Origin: an uncultured Muribaculaceae bacterium
Lineage (GTDB): Bacteria; Bacteroidota; Bacteroidia; Bacteroidales; Muribaculaceae
DNA: 53,543 nucleotides
Assembly (NCBI GenBank): GCA_910586995.1
Contig: CAJUKZ010000012.1
Location: 1 to 53,543, forward strand
Direction of reading: 5' to 3'
Below are positions 42,158 through 50,224 of the stretch, in pieces. The notes under the pieces are model-generated. The model saw only the letters and a list, made by a program, of their open reading frames with translations. It did not search any database and had not been told where the DNA came from. Each line of letters opens with the position of its first letter. Within the stretch, counting starts at the first letter, position 1. A program made the position numbers and the translations under genes.

Positions 42158-42690
42158 TCTATGACGAAGATCGAGAAGTTGACAGATCCGTAGGTGCGGT
42201 GATCAACGAAGTGTGGCAGAGATGAGAAGTCGTGGTTGCGCGAGTGTTCGATTACGATTATTGTGCCTTCGTGGAGCATCTTCGATCCCAGAATTATGCC
42301 GGGAATGTCGGCGAATCCCGGCAGGTCGTAGGGCGGATCGGCGAATATTATGTCGTATGATGTGGTGGCAGTCTGGGCGTAGCGGATTGCATCGCCGCGT
42401 ATTACGCGCAGGTTCGGGTCGTCGAGTTGTGCTGCTACCTTGCGAATGAAGTTATACTGTGTGGCTGCCTTCTCGACGGAGGTTACGGAGGCACATCCGC
42501 GCGATAGGAATTCGAGTGATATAGCCCCTGTGCCGGCAAAGAGGTCGAGAGCCGTCTTGCCTTCAAGGTCGATCATGTTGTCAAGGACGTTGAATATGTT
42601 TTCGCGGGCGAAGTCGGTCGTGGGGCGTGCCGTTATGTTGGTAGGTACATCGAACCGTCTGCGTCCGTATTTTCCTCTGATGATTCGCAT
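42145..42690 (-). CDS. rsmD: 16S rRNA (guanine966-N2)-methyltransferase
   Basis: A 181-residue SAM methyltransferase that modifies G966 of 16S rRNA. It starts MRIIRGKYGRRRFDVP and has RPTTDFARENIFNVL, the SAM loop LDLFAGTGAISLEFLSRG and catalytic FADPPYDL (DPPY). An open frame continues upstream of 42690 into the DUF3822 region, but the family start is MRII. Third gene after pfkA and DUF3822. Confidence 0.95.
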   Translation of the reverse strand: MRIIRGKYGRRRFDVPTNITARPTTDFARENIFNVLDNMIDLEGKTALDLFAGTGAISLEFLSRGCASVTSVEKAATQYNFIRKVAAQLDDPNLRVIRGDAIRYAQTATTSYDIIFADPPYDLPGFADIPGIILGSKMLHEGTIIVIEHSRNHDFSSLPHFVDHRTYGSVNFSIFVIDQSE

Positions 42691-42734
42691 TATTGTGGTA
42701 GGGGTGTTTATTGTTGTGAATACCTGTGTTTCGG

Positions 42735-43559
42735 CTATCTGCTCAGTGGCAGTATGACTATGTTGAACGGGGCGTTCATGGCCTCGCGTCCGGCGCGGTA
42801 GAGTGCTGAGGGGAAGATGGCCGGAAGGACGGATGCCACATAGCGTCGCAGCAGGGGCGTGACTGCCTTGCGCATGGCAGCGTCGCCGGCGAGAACGAGT
42901 TCGTCGTTTTCGGAGGATAGCCGGCATAATTTCCTGACGGACATTATATAGTAGAGAGCGTCGGCAGGTTCGCGGCATGTGAAGGTGTTGACGAACCGCA
43001 CTGTGTCGCGCCCGTATACGATGATGTCGGCCTGCCGTCCGGTGAAGTGTACGTACATCTTTCCGGAATTGCCCATGCGGCTCTGCAACCTGAAATAGCG
43101 AATGAGCGGGCTGAGCCTATGCTCGATAGTGGGATTAGTGAATGTGCGGAGCAGGAATGCTGTCAGTTTTGTGTCCTGGGCGTGGAGGATGCATTGCCTT
43201 GGGTCACCTATGTCGTCGGTGAGGTAGTCGGACGGTGTTGCGGGCTGACCGAATATGGATTGCGCAAGTGATTCGGCACGGTCTGCCGTAGCTGCTGTCG
43301 GAACTACTGCGTAGCGGCCTGTGGCAGTGAGACATGTCACTGAGTCGAAGCGTCCGTCGACGAGCAAGGGGTTGTCGTAGACGGCTTCCTCCACGGCGGC
43401 CTGGTAGCCGGTGGAGGAAGTGTCGAGCGCTATGCGCGTATGTATCATTGAGTTGTCCTCGACGGTGCTGTAGAGTACGGCTTCAATTGCCGCCTGCTCG
43501 AACATGAGCGACAGTCGCCAGTGCGATGTGTCGTGGACAAGTCCCGGGGTAAGTTTCAA
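42735..43559 (-). CDS. DUF3822 family protein
   Basis: A 274-residue protein that matches DUF3822, a Bacteroidetes family often located next to rsmD, as here (44 bp upstream of it). The N-terminal WRLSLMFEQAAIEAVLY and the C-terminal ELVLAGDAAMRKAVTPLL resemble an actin/hexokinase-like (ASKHA) arrangement, but no ATP motif can be confirmed by eye. It is 10 bp downstream of pfkA. Confidence 0.85.
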   Translation of the reverse strand: MKLTPGLVHDTSHWRLSLMFEQAAIEAVLYSTVEDNSMIHTRIALDTSSTGYQAAVEEAVYDNPLLVDGRFDSVTCLTATGRYAVVPTAATADRAESLAQSIFGQPATPSDYLTDDIGDPRQCILHAQDTKLTAFLLRTFTNPTIEHRLSPLIRYFRLQSRMGNSGKMYVHFTGRQADIIVYGRDTVRFVNTFTCREPADALYYIMSVRKLCRLSSENDELVLAGDAAMRKAVTPLLRRYVASVLPAIFPSALYRAGREAMNAPFNIVILPLSR

Positions 43560-43569
43560 GATATTCCTG

Positions 43570-44550
43570 TTAGATCGAAAGTCTGCGGAGGGTGTTGAGC
43601 AGCTCGCGGTTTATGGGTTTGTCGTTTTTGATCGCTTTGGTGAAGGGTACGTAGTATATCTCGTCGTTGCGTATGCCGATCATTACGTTGCGCTGGTCTT
43701 CCATCAGTGCGTCGATGGCGGCAGCACCCATACGTGAGGCGAGAATGCGGTCGTGTGCTGTGGGGCTTCCGCCGCGCTGGAGGTGTCCGAGGATCGATAC
43801 GCGCACGTCGTAGCCCGGATATTCGTTGGCCACGCGTTGAGCCAGACCCATTGCGCCGCCGGTGACGGGGCTTTCGGCCACGAGGACTATGGATGAGTTC
43901 TTGCTTTTGCGGAAGCCGTTCTGGATGAGTTCTGCCAACTGGTCGACCTCAGTTGAGATCTCAGGGATGATAGCAGCTTCCGCTCCTGAGGCTATTGCAC
44001 CGTTGAGTGCGAGGAATCCGGCGTCGCGTCCCATCACTTCGATGAAGAACAGGCGTTCGTGTGATGTGGCTGTGTCGCGTATTTTGTCGACGCATTCCAT
44101 GATAGTGTTCAGGGCTGTGTCATAGCCGATGGTGGTATCTGTGCCGTAGAGGTCGTTGTCGATTGTGCCTGGCAGGCCTATGATCGGGAAGTTGAATTCA
44201 TTGGCGAAAATACGGGCGCCGGTGAGCGATCCGTCGCCACCGATGACTACAAGTGCGTCGATGCCGTGGCGGCGCAGGACGTCGTAGGCGAGCTGGCGGC
44301 CTTCCGGTGTCTGGAATTCCTTGCAGCGGGCTGTCTTGAGTATCGTGCCTCCCATCTGTATGATGTTGGATACGTTCTGGGTCTTGAAGTCTACGATCTC
44401 GTCGGTGATGAGTCCGCGGTATCCGCGGTATATGCCTTTGACTTTTAGTCCGTTGAAAATAGCCGAGCGAGTCACCGCGCGTATTGCGGCGTTCATACCC
44501 GGGGCATCACCTCCGGATGTGAGGATTCCGACGCATTTGATTTCTGCCAT
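43570..44550 (-). CDS. pfkA: ATP-dependent 6-phosphofructokinase
   Basis: A 326-residue glycolytic enzyme that phosphorylates fructose 6-phosphate. It has GILTSGGDAPGMNAAIRAV (8-26), VIGGDGSLTGA with Gly-Asp-Gly that marks ATP rather than pyrophosphate use, PGTIDNDLYGTDTTIGYDTA with the catalytic Asp, and EVMGRDAGFLAL. The start at 44550 follows a good promoter; an upstream in-frame ATG would put the terminator and promoter inside the gene. Confidence 0.97.
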   Translation of the reverse strand: MAEIKCVGILTSGGDAPGMNAAIRAVTRSAIFNGLKVKGIYRGYRGLITDEIVDFKTQNVSNIIQMGGTILKTARCKEFQTPEGRQLAYDVLRRHGIDALVVIGGDGSLTGARIFANEFNFPIIGLPGTIDNDLYGTDTTIGYDTALNTIMECVDKIRDTATSHERLFFIEVMGRDAGFLALNGAIASGAEAAIIPEISTEVDQLAELIQNGFRKSKNSSIVLVAESPVTGGAMGLAQRVANEYPGYDVRVSILGHLQRGGSPTAHDRILASRMGAAAIDALMEDQRNVMIGIRNDEIYYVPFTKAIKNDKPINRELLNTLRRLSI

Positions 44551-44587
44551 GATTTTTGGTATAGTTAGTGTGAGTGTATGCTGATTG

Positions 44588-44619
44588 CAAAGGTATAAAC
44601 ATTCTGTGAGAAAATCAAA
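44588..44619 (-). promoter_or_regulatory. promoter of pfkA-DUF3822-rsmD
   Basis: Minus-strand -7 TACCTTTG (44588-44595) and -33 TTTG (44616-44619) with 20 bp between. The -33 box is 1 bp from the terminator of the upstream unit, a very compact boundary. Confidence 0.7.
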
Positions 44620-44620
44620 T

Positions 44621-44668
44621 AAAACATTTGCCCCGCAGACGGAGTGACGTCTGCGGGGCAAATGTTTT
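44621..44668. terminator. perfect bidirectional-type terminator
   Basis: A perfect 20-bp stem (AAAACATTTGCCCCGCAGAC and its complement) with an 8-nt loop, 26 bp past the stop of the fimbrillin-like gene. Read on the minus strand it ends in ATGTTTT; the plus strand also ends in T residues. It insulates pfkA from the protease unit. Confidence 0.85.
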
Positions 44669-44694
44669 TATATCCGTTTAGTGTGTTGGCGGGG

Positions 44695-45843
44695 TTATTC
44701 GTAGTCGGCGAGTTCGATTTCGCTTACGCCTGCCATTGAGTTGATTTCGAAACCTGTCGAGTTCCATGTCTCGGCGCTTACGGTGTGTGTGCCGCCGGTA
44801 GCGAACTGGAGGGCTGTTTTGCCATCGTATGTGGCCATGTCGTTATCCCAGAGGATTGAGCCGAATACGTCGCTTCCGAGGAACAGTGGCTGCTCCCAGT
44901 TTTCGCCTTCAACGGTGAAGCGTACCAGTCCGTAGCCTTCAGGTTGCTCGAATGTGTCGGTGTCCTGATTGAGCGAGATCTGCTGTGTGCGGCTTGGTAT
45001 GAACTGGAGGCTGTTGGCTGTGAGTACCAGATGGAAGATGGTCTGATAACCTGTGTTGAGGTCAGCGGCGGGAATCTGCAGGTGGTAGCTCTTGCCGTCG
45101 ATGGTGATGTCGAAAGATGTGGCGTCGGCCTCTGATGCGTTTTGTGTCGAGAAGGGAATCAGCCACATGGAGGGGAAGTCTTTCTCGAATCCGTTTTCGG
45201 GAATAGTGGCGTTGAATGTCTGCGACACGGTATTTTTGGCAGTGCCGGTGATCTTGCCTGTGGCTACATCGAGCGTACCGTCGGAGAATACACGGTTGCC
45301 GGCGATTGTGATCTGGCTTACACGGCCTGCGCCGGTGTAGCCCTGGCGAGCGATGTTGAATGACGCGAGTGTGAGGGCGTGGCGCAATGTCAGCTTGACT
45401 GTGTTGGAGGTGAATGATGCCGGTGCGGCCGCTCCACTGTAGAGGAGGTCAACCTGCTTGTCGAGCTTGACGGGGATTTGTTTGGGGTTGGTGTAGGATG
45501 CATCGTAGGGAGAGACTGCGTAGAGAAACGCTACCTGACCTTTGCTAAGGCGCACTTCGGGCGAGGTGGTCCATTTTCCGGCGTTCATCGTGGCCTTGAC
45601 TCCTGATACGAGGTCGGCTGCCTCTACGGAGTTGTATTGCTTGGCGTAGATGTTCATGGCGTCGCCGTCCTTGTGTTCGATGGTGACGTCGGCTTTTGTG
45701 AATACTTCGGTAGTGATTGTGATGGCTACTGAGTTGGGGTCGGTGCTGCCCTGGCCGGGACCGTCGTCCTTGGATTCACCACAAGAGGCGAGTGCGGCCA
45801 GACATGCCGCCGGGAGCAGGAATCTGTATATGTTGTGTATCAT
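44695..45843 (-). CDS. fimbrillin-like lipoprotein
   Basis: A 382-residue lipoprotein. The signal peptide ends in a lipobox (LAALASC, Cys about 21), followed by a Gly/Asp/Ser linker. The segment EVFTKADVTIEHKDGDAMNIYA, then KWTTSPEVRLSKGQVAFLYAVSPY is typical of the FimA/Mfa-type fimbrillin superfamily of Bacteroidales surface adhesins. The C-terminal 100 residues form an additional beta domain. The start at 45843 begins directly at the signal peptide. It follows the C10 protease gene by 17 bp, so it is probably expressed with it; it could be a pilus subunit, an adhesin or the protease's partner. Confidence 0.78.
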   Translation of the reverse strand: MIHNIYRFLLPAACLAALASCGESKDDGPGQGSTDPNSVAITITTEVFTKADVTIEHKDGDAMNIYAKQYNSVEAADLVSGVKATMNAGKWTTSPEVRLSKGQVAFLYAVSPYDASYTNPKQIPVKLDKQVDLLYSGAAAPASFTSNTVKLTLRHALTLASFNIARQGYTGAGRVSQITIAGNRVFSDGTLDVATGKITGTAKNTVSQTFNATIPENGFEKDFPSMWLIPFSTQNASEADATSFDITIDGKSYHLQIPAADLNTGYQTIFHLVLTANSLQFIPSRTQQISLNQDTDTFEQPEGYGLVRFTVEGENWEQPLFLGSDVFGSILWDNDMATYDGKTALQFATGGTHTVSAETWNSTGFEINSMAGVSEIELADYE

Positions 45844-45860
45844 TTTTGTGTGGATGTTGG

Positions 45861-47480
45861 TTAGGGGATAGTGATGACGAATGTCTTGGTCTCGCTGCCG
45901 CATGTGAGAGATACGGTGTTGCGGCCTTTGGTGAGGAGACTACGGCTGATCTGTATCTGAGGCAGGGGCTGCATCTGCTGGTTGTCCACTACTTTTGTGC
46001 CGGACGCGGATGTCACTGTGCAGCGTGTGTTGTGCTTCGAGTGTACGGTGAATGTCTGCTTGGCTCTGTCGTAGGATACCGATGTGGCTTCGTCGAGATT
46101 GCGGTGGGGTGCTACGCTGATGGTGAATCCCTGGGTCATGCTTTCGCCGGAGGGGTTGTGGACCACGTCGACTTCGACAAGGAATGAATTTTCGCCTGCC
46201 TTGAGCTCGCGTGTGGTCTTGATCATGCCGTTGTCGTAGGTGAAAGGTATTTCGCGGTATGATCCTGAAGATGTCTTTGATCCGTGGATTCCCACAGTGA
46301 AGTCCGCGGAAGGTATCTCGCCATTGACGAGGACGGCAGATGCAGTGGAGCCTGCTTCTATACCGGATTCGATCTCACGGTCGGTGAGCGAGATGCTGCG
46401 GAGAGTCTTGTTGGGAGATCCGATGCCGAAGACGGCGCACTGCTGGTCGGAGAAGGTATAGCTTCCTCCGTTCAGAACATTGAGGTTGAAGTAGCCTTCG
46501 GATGCTCCGCCCCAGCCCCAGTTGACGTGGAACAGGCCTTTGCCGTCGAATCCGTCGACGTTGAATGAGTGTCCGCCGCTCTGGCGCGTGTCCACACCGT
46601 TGTAGACGATGGCGCGTCCTGCCTGAAGCTCACCGAGCATTAGCTGCTCCCAGTCGCCGCGGTATTGGTCGCGGTTCATGTACTGCACTTCTTCGTCTTT
46701 GTATTTGAAGTGGTTGACAAGGGCGTCTTTGATGATATAGAGGCGTGATGTGTATACGCCCGAGCCTGTTGTGCCATACATCATCTCCACAGCCATACCG
46801 GCATGGAACATGAGGCGGGCAGCCTCGTCGTAGTTGTTGGCTCCGGAGAGTATTGCGTCCCAGTCGTAGGGCTTCTCGGCATCGAAGTCGATGGAGAGCC
46901 TTCCATAGTTGGCGCAGGTGTATGTCTTTGATCCCTGGGGACGGTCGGGATAGCGCTGCACGCTCATGGCCTGTGATGTAGCCACAGCCACGCAGCCAAC
47001 GAGGGCGTCGCCTCCGGTCTTGGGGCAGTATTTCCAATATGGTTCCTGCTGATTCCAGTGTACGGAGATCAGAGGTGCTACCGGCGAGCCTTCGGCACGG
47101 CTCATGGAAGCGGCGTTGGACCAGGCTGTGTGGCGCTGGCCGATCTGCGAGCCGATGGCGCGGATCTCGTCGGAGAATACTTCGAGCATGCCTTTCATGT
47201 TGTCGGGCATATTGAAGCGGTCTACATAGCCTCGGGTGTTGTAGCCGATCACAGGAGCAGCCGCATCGTCGGCTGAGATTATTACCCATCCCTGCGGGCT
47301 GAGGTTCACGATGTATACGTCGCCGAAAAGCTCGGTCGAGCTTACGGTCGGGGTCGAGTTGGTGCGTGTGTGCATGAACTTGGCGGCATAATCGGCGGCA
47401 GCCTGCGGACTGACACGTCCTGCCATAGCCGCGGATGCGCTCATTAGCACGAGCAACGACAGAAGGAAGAGTTTTTTCAT
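45861..47480 (-). CDS. C10 family cysteine protease (streptopain/interpain type)
   Basis: A 539-residue secreted protease. The signal peptide is 1-20; a propeptide (about 21-130, with GWVIISADDAAAPVIGY) follows; the catalytic Cys is C163 in DALVGCVAVATSQAM and the catalytic His is H304 in SGGHSFNVDGFDG, followed by HVNWGWGG. The C-terminal 170 residues form one or two beta domains. Relatives include SpeB, interpain A and the Bacteroides fragilis Bfp proteases, which are self-activating. It has its own -7 box and lies after the susCD operon terminator, so it is a separate unit with the fimbrillin-like gene. Confidence 0.92.
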   Translation of the reverse strand: MKKLFLLSLLVLMSASAAMAGRVSPQAAADYAAKFMHTRTNSTPTVSSTELFGDVYIVNLSPQGWVIISADDAAAPVIGYNTRGYVDRFNMPDNMKGMLEVFSDEIRAIGSQIGQRHTAWSNAASMSRAEGSPVAPLISVHWNQQEPYWKYCPKTGGDALVGCVAVATSQAMSVQRYPDRPQGSKTYTCANYGRLSIDFDAEKPYDWDAILSGANNYDEAARLMFHAGMAVEMMYGTTGSGVYTSRLYIIKDALVNHFKYKDEEVQYMNRDQYRGDWEQLMLGELQAGRAIVYNGVDTRQSGGHSFNVDGFDGKGLFHVNWGWGGASEGYFNLNVLNGGSYTFSDQQCAVFGIGSPNKTLRSISLTDREIESGIEAGSTASAVLVNGEIPSADFTVGIHGSKTSSGSYREIPFTYDNGMIKTTRELKAGENSFLVEVDVVHNPSGESMTQGFTISVAPHRNLDEATSVSYDRAKQTFTVHSKHNTRCTVTSASGTKVVDNQQMQPLPQIQISRSLLTKGRNTVSLTCGSETKTFVITIP

Positions 47481-47560
47481 AAAATTCGCGTGGAGTGTTA
47501 TGTTTGGTTTATTATATGCTGTTTTTAGCCTTACGTTGTAGATTATTGTCTCGTAGATTG

Positions 47561-47568
47561 CAAAGATA
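47561..47568 (-). promoter_or_regulatory. -7 box of the C10 protease unit
   Basis: Minus-strand TATCTTTG, 80 bp upstream of the protease ATG, an exact TAnnTTTG match. No clear -33 is seen. Confidence 0.55.
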
Positions 47569-47623
47569 ATTGTTTTTGCGAAAATATATTGTTAAATGCT
47601 CAATATTTTGGAAAATTTCTTAC

Positions 47624-47668
47624 AAAAAGAGCCGGGGGAGGCGGCCTGTGCATGGCCGTCTCCCCCGG
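47624..47668 (-). terminator. terminator of the susCD operon
   Basis: Read on the minus strand, a GC-rich stem (CCGGGGGAG.CGGCC with GGCCG.CTCCCCCGG) is followed by CTCTTTTTG. It lies 26 bp past the stop of the Calx-beta lipoprotein gene. Confidence 0.85.
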
Positions 47669-47693
47669 TGGGATTGTTTTTGTCCTTGAAGGA

Positions 47694-48602
47694 TCAGTTA
47701 GCTTTTGTCATTGTCATGCCGCCCCAGCGGAACCAGAGGTATCCGGAAGGAGTGTCTGTGCCTGTCAGATAGATGTAGCCAATGAACTGCGATGCACCGA
47801 AGTTGATGGTAGAGAGGTCGGCGCTGAAGTTAACTGTCTCCGAGCCTGAGTTAACGACGCCGCCATCGTATCCGCAGAGTTTTACATCCATCATTCCGCC
47901 GAGACCGAAATCTACTTCTTCTGCGATTGTCTGGCCGTATTCAAAGCGCATCCATGCACGCTTTGCCTTGGGGGAATAGCCGAGGTATGCTTCAAAGCCT
48001 GACCATGCATAGCCCTGGATGCCGGTGATGTAGGCTGTGTGGGGATAGCCTGCGTCGCCTTCCTCAACTCCGCTCATTGTCCATACCTGCTGTACGGCAG
48101 CGCCTGAACTCTGGTTGGTGGCAGAGAATGTGTACTGACCAAGGAGCTGAGGATATACATCGAGCATGTATACGTCGTCGTCGAGAAGCTTGACCTCGCA
48201 GGTGGTGTTGGCTCCGGCCTGCGCGCCTTCCACGTTGGCGATGGATACGGTGAATGTACGGTCTTCGTTCACCTGGTCGTCGCCGGTGGGGTGGAATTCG
48301 AAGTTGACATATTTGTCAGTGTCGCCGATTGTGAGGGTCTTGGATGTGACATAGAAGTGCACGTCTTCGATAGCGGTCTGCTCGGTGACTTCAAGTGTGA
48401 CTTTGACGTTTCCGTTGGCTTTGCCGTCTACAACAACAGGGATGTTGTAGATGGAGCCGTTGTCGTCTTCGTCGACCTCGAGGGTGGTGACACCGAGAGA
48501 TACGGTGACGTCCTGGGCCGAATTCATGTTGTTGTCATCGTCGGAGCAGGCAGTCATGGTGAGGGCTGCAAGACCGATGGCAAATATTTTTGAAAATTTC
48601 AT
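47694..48602 (-). CDS. surface lipoprotein with Calx-beta-like domain
   Basis: A 302-residue lipoprotein at the position that SusE/SusF-type glycan-binding lipoproteins usually occupy. The lipobox Cys is C19, followed by SDDDNN, which resembles the acidic export signal for surface display in Bacteroides. Residues about 30-150 look like a Calx-beta domain (IYNIPVVVDGKANGNVKVTL, then an acidic DDQVNEDRTFTVSI loop that could bind calcium). The C-terminal half (about 155-302) is beta-rich with many aromatic residues. It is the third gene of the susCD operon, 29 bp after susD. Its ligand cannot be told from sequence. Confidence 0.82.
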   Translation of the reverse strand: MKFSKIFAIGLAALTMTACSDDDNNMNSAQDVTVSLGVTTLEVDEDDNGSIYNIPVVVDGKANGNVKVTLEVTEQTAIEDVHFYVTSKTLTIGDTDKYVNFEFHPTGDDQVNEDRTFTVSIANVEGAQAGANTTCEVKLLDDDVYMLDVYPQLLGQYTFSATNQSSGAAVQQVWTMSGVEEGDAGYPHTAYITGIQGYAWSGFEAYLGYSPKAKRAWMRFEYGQTIAEEVDFGLGGMMDVKLCGYDGGVVNSGSETVNFSADLSTINFGASQFIGYIYLTGTDTPSGYLWFRWGGMTMTKAN

Positions 48603-48631
48603 GATTTCTGGTGGTTCTAAGGATTATACAA

Positions 48632-50200
48632 TTAGTAACCGGGGTTCTGCTGACCGGCCAGCTGCGGATTTATGTCCATTTCAGCTGCAGGGATGGGCCA
48701 TGTGTAGCGGTCGTCGTTGGGAGCGTATTTCACATCAGCACCGATGCTGCTCATGAGTGAGCCGAAGGCTACGGTGTTCTTGAGGCCGTTGTCGTAGGCT
48801 GAATAGTCTACGTTGCGGGTGAATCCCTCGCCCCAGCGCTTGAGGTCGCTCAGACGGAAGCCTTCGCCAAGGAGTTCGGTAGCGCGTTCCGATTTAATGG
48901 CTGTAAGCAGTTGTTCGCCGGCGAGAGTGTCGGAATATTTAACCTTAGCACGGGCGATGATGAGATCGTTGAGTGCTGCGCGGGCTTCGTCGGTGTTGCC
49001 GAGCATGTATTCGGCTTCGGCGAGAGTGAGGTACATCTCGGCGCTACGGAATGGATGCGGACGGTTGAGGCGGTTGCCTTCGAGCGAATTGTTGCCTTCC
49101 CACTTGGTGAAGCGCGGTCCGGCTACGTAGTTGCCCTGGATGAGCATAGCATTGAGGCGGACATTGTTGCTTTCGCGGATGTCGTTCTGGTAATAGTAGC
49201 TCAGATATATCTCGGGTGCGGGTGCGTAGTCTACCGAGTTACCTGCCTGGAGGTTGTTGTAGAAGTTCCAGACAGAAGAAGCATACTGTTCGCCTGAGGA
49301 TGCGAAAGGTACGAACAGAAGTTCGCTGGCATTGTCGGTAGCCCACATGGCTGTGTAGGCGGCTTCGGTGGTTACGAGGGGGAAGATTCCGGTCTCGGTG
49401 ACGTATGCGGCCTTGTCGCGTGCTGTCTGCCACTGCTCGGTGTAGAGGGCCACGCGTGCCTGCATGGCGGCTACAGTGAATGAGTTGAGATAGATTGCGT
49501 TGGGTCCTGCGTTGTCAGCGCTGTAGGTGGTCTCGTAGGTGTCGAGTGCCTGGAAAGCGTCTTCGAGGTCTTTGTTGATGAACTCGAGTGTTGCCTTCAT
49601 AGTGCTACGGCCGGGGTATGTGGCCTGGTCCTTCGAGGGTGCGAAGGTCTTGACCAGCGGGAGGCCAAGGGCCGGAGTCTCGGCCTTGTCGGCGGTGTAG
49701 TGCTGACACCAGTGGTCAAAGAGGTAGAAGTAGGCGTAGGCACGGGCGAATTTAGCCTCTCCGATGTAGCGTTCTATTTCGATCAGTTCGTCGGCGCTGA
49801 ATTTGGGTGTTGTGCCTGCTTCGAGAGCAGCCTCGTTGACTTCCAGGAGGCTGTCGGCTTTCTGGAGGAAGAAGTTGGTGTGTGAGATGCGGGAATAGCA
49901 AGCGTTGAACAGTGCCTCGAGGTCGCTGTCGTTAGAGGTGAACAGCTTGTTGGCGATAGTACCATAGCGGTTGCCGTTGTCTACCGATCCGTTGAACTGG
50001 TCGGCCTGAATGTCGGGAATTGCGATATAGCTGCCTGCCGTTGCGCCGCGGAGTCCGGAGTATACCTGGTTGCGTAGCTCAAAGAGGTCAGTGTAGTTGG
50101 TGATATCGTCGATGCCGGTTGTTCCCTCAGGAATCTGATCCATGTCGCAGGACGTGAACAACGCGCCGAGCATGAATATGGATAATAATGATTTTTTCAT
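48632..50200 (-). CDS. susD: SusD/RagB family nutrient-binding lipoprotein
   Basis: A 522-residue lipoprotein with lipobox Cys C18 (FTSCDMDQIPEG). It has the SusD N-terminal helix pattern (LFELRNQVYSGL), EAKFARAYAYFYLFDHW and ARAALNDLIIAR TPR-like helices, and the C-terminal ERATELLGEGFRLSDLKRWG segment shared by almost all SusD proteins. SusD acts as a lid over its SusC transporter and captures substrate. It starts 24 bp after susC. This symbol marks the family only, since the substrate is not starch by any evidence here. Confidence 0.95.
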   Translation of the reverse strand: MKKSLLSIFMLGALFTSCDMDQIPEGTTGIDDITNYTDLFELRNQVYSGLRGATAGSYIAIPDIQADQFNGSVDNGNRYGTIANKLFTSNDSDLEALFNACYSRISHTNFFLQKADSLLEVNEAALEAGTTPKFSADELIEIERYIGEAKFARAYAYFYLFDHWCQHYTADKAETPALGLPLVKTFAPSKDQATYPGRSTMKATLEFINKDLEDAFQALDTYETTYSADNAGPNAIYLNSFTVAAMQARVALYTEQWQTARDKAAYVTETGIFPLVTTEAAYTAMWATDNASELLFVPFASSGEQYASSVWNFYNNLQAGNSVDYAPAPEIYLSYYYQNDIRESNNVRLNAMLIQGNYVAGPRFTKWEGNNSLEGNRLNRPHPFRSAEMYLTLAEAEYMLGNTDEARAALNDLIIARAKVKYSDTLAGEQLLTAIKSERATELLGEGFRLSDLKRWGEGFTRNVDYSAYDNGLKNTVAFGSLMSSIGADVKYAPNDDRYTWPIPAAEMDINPQLAGQQNPGY

Positions 50201-50224
50201 ATTGTATGGGAGAAATTACCGTGA

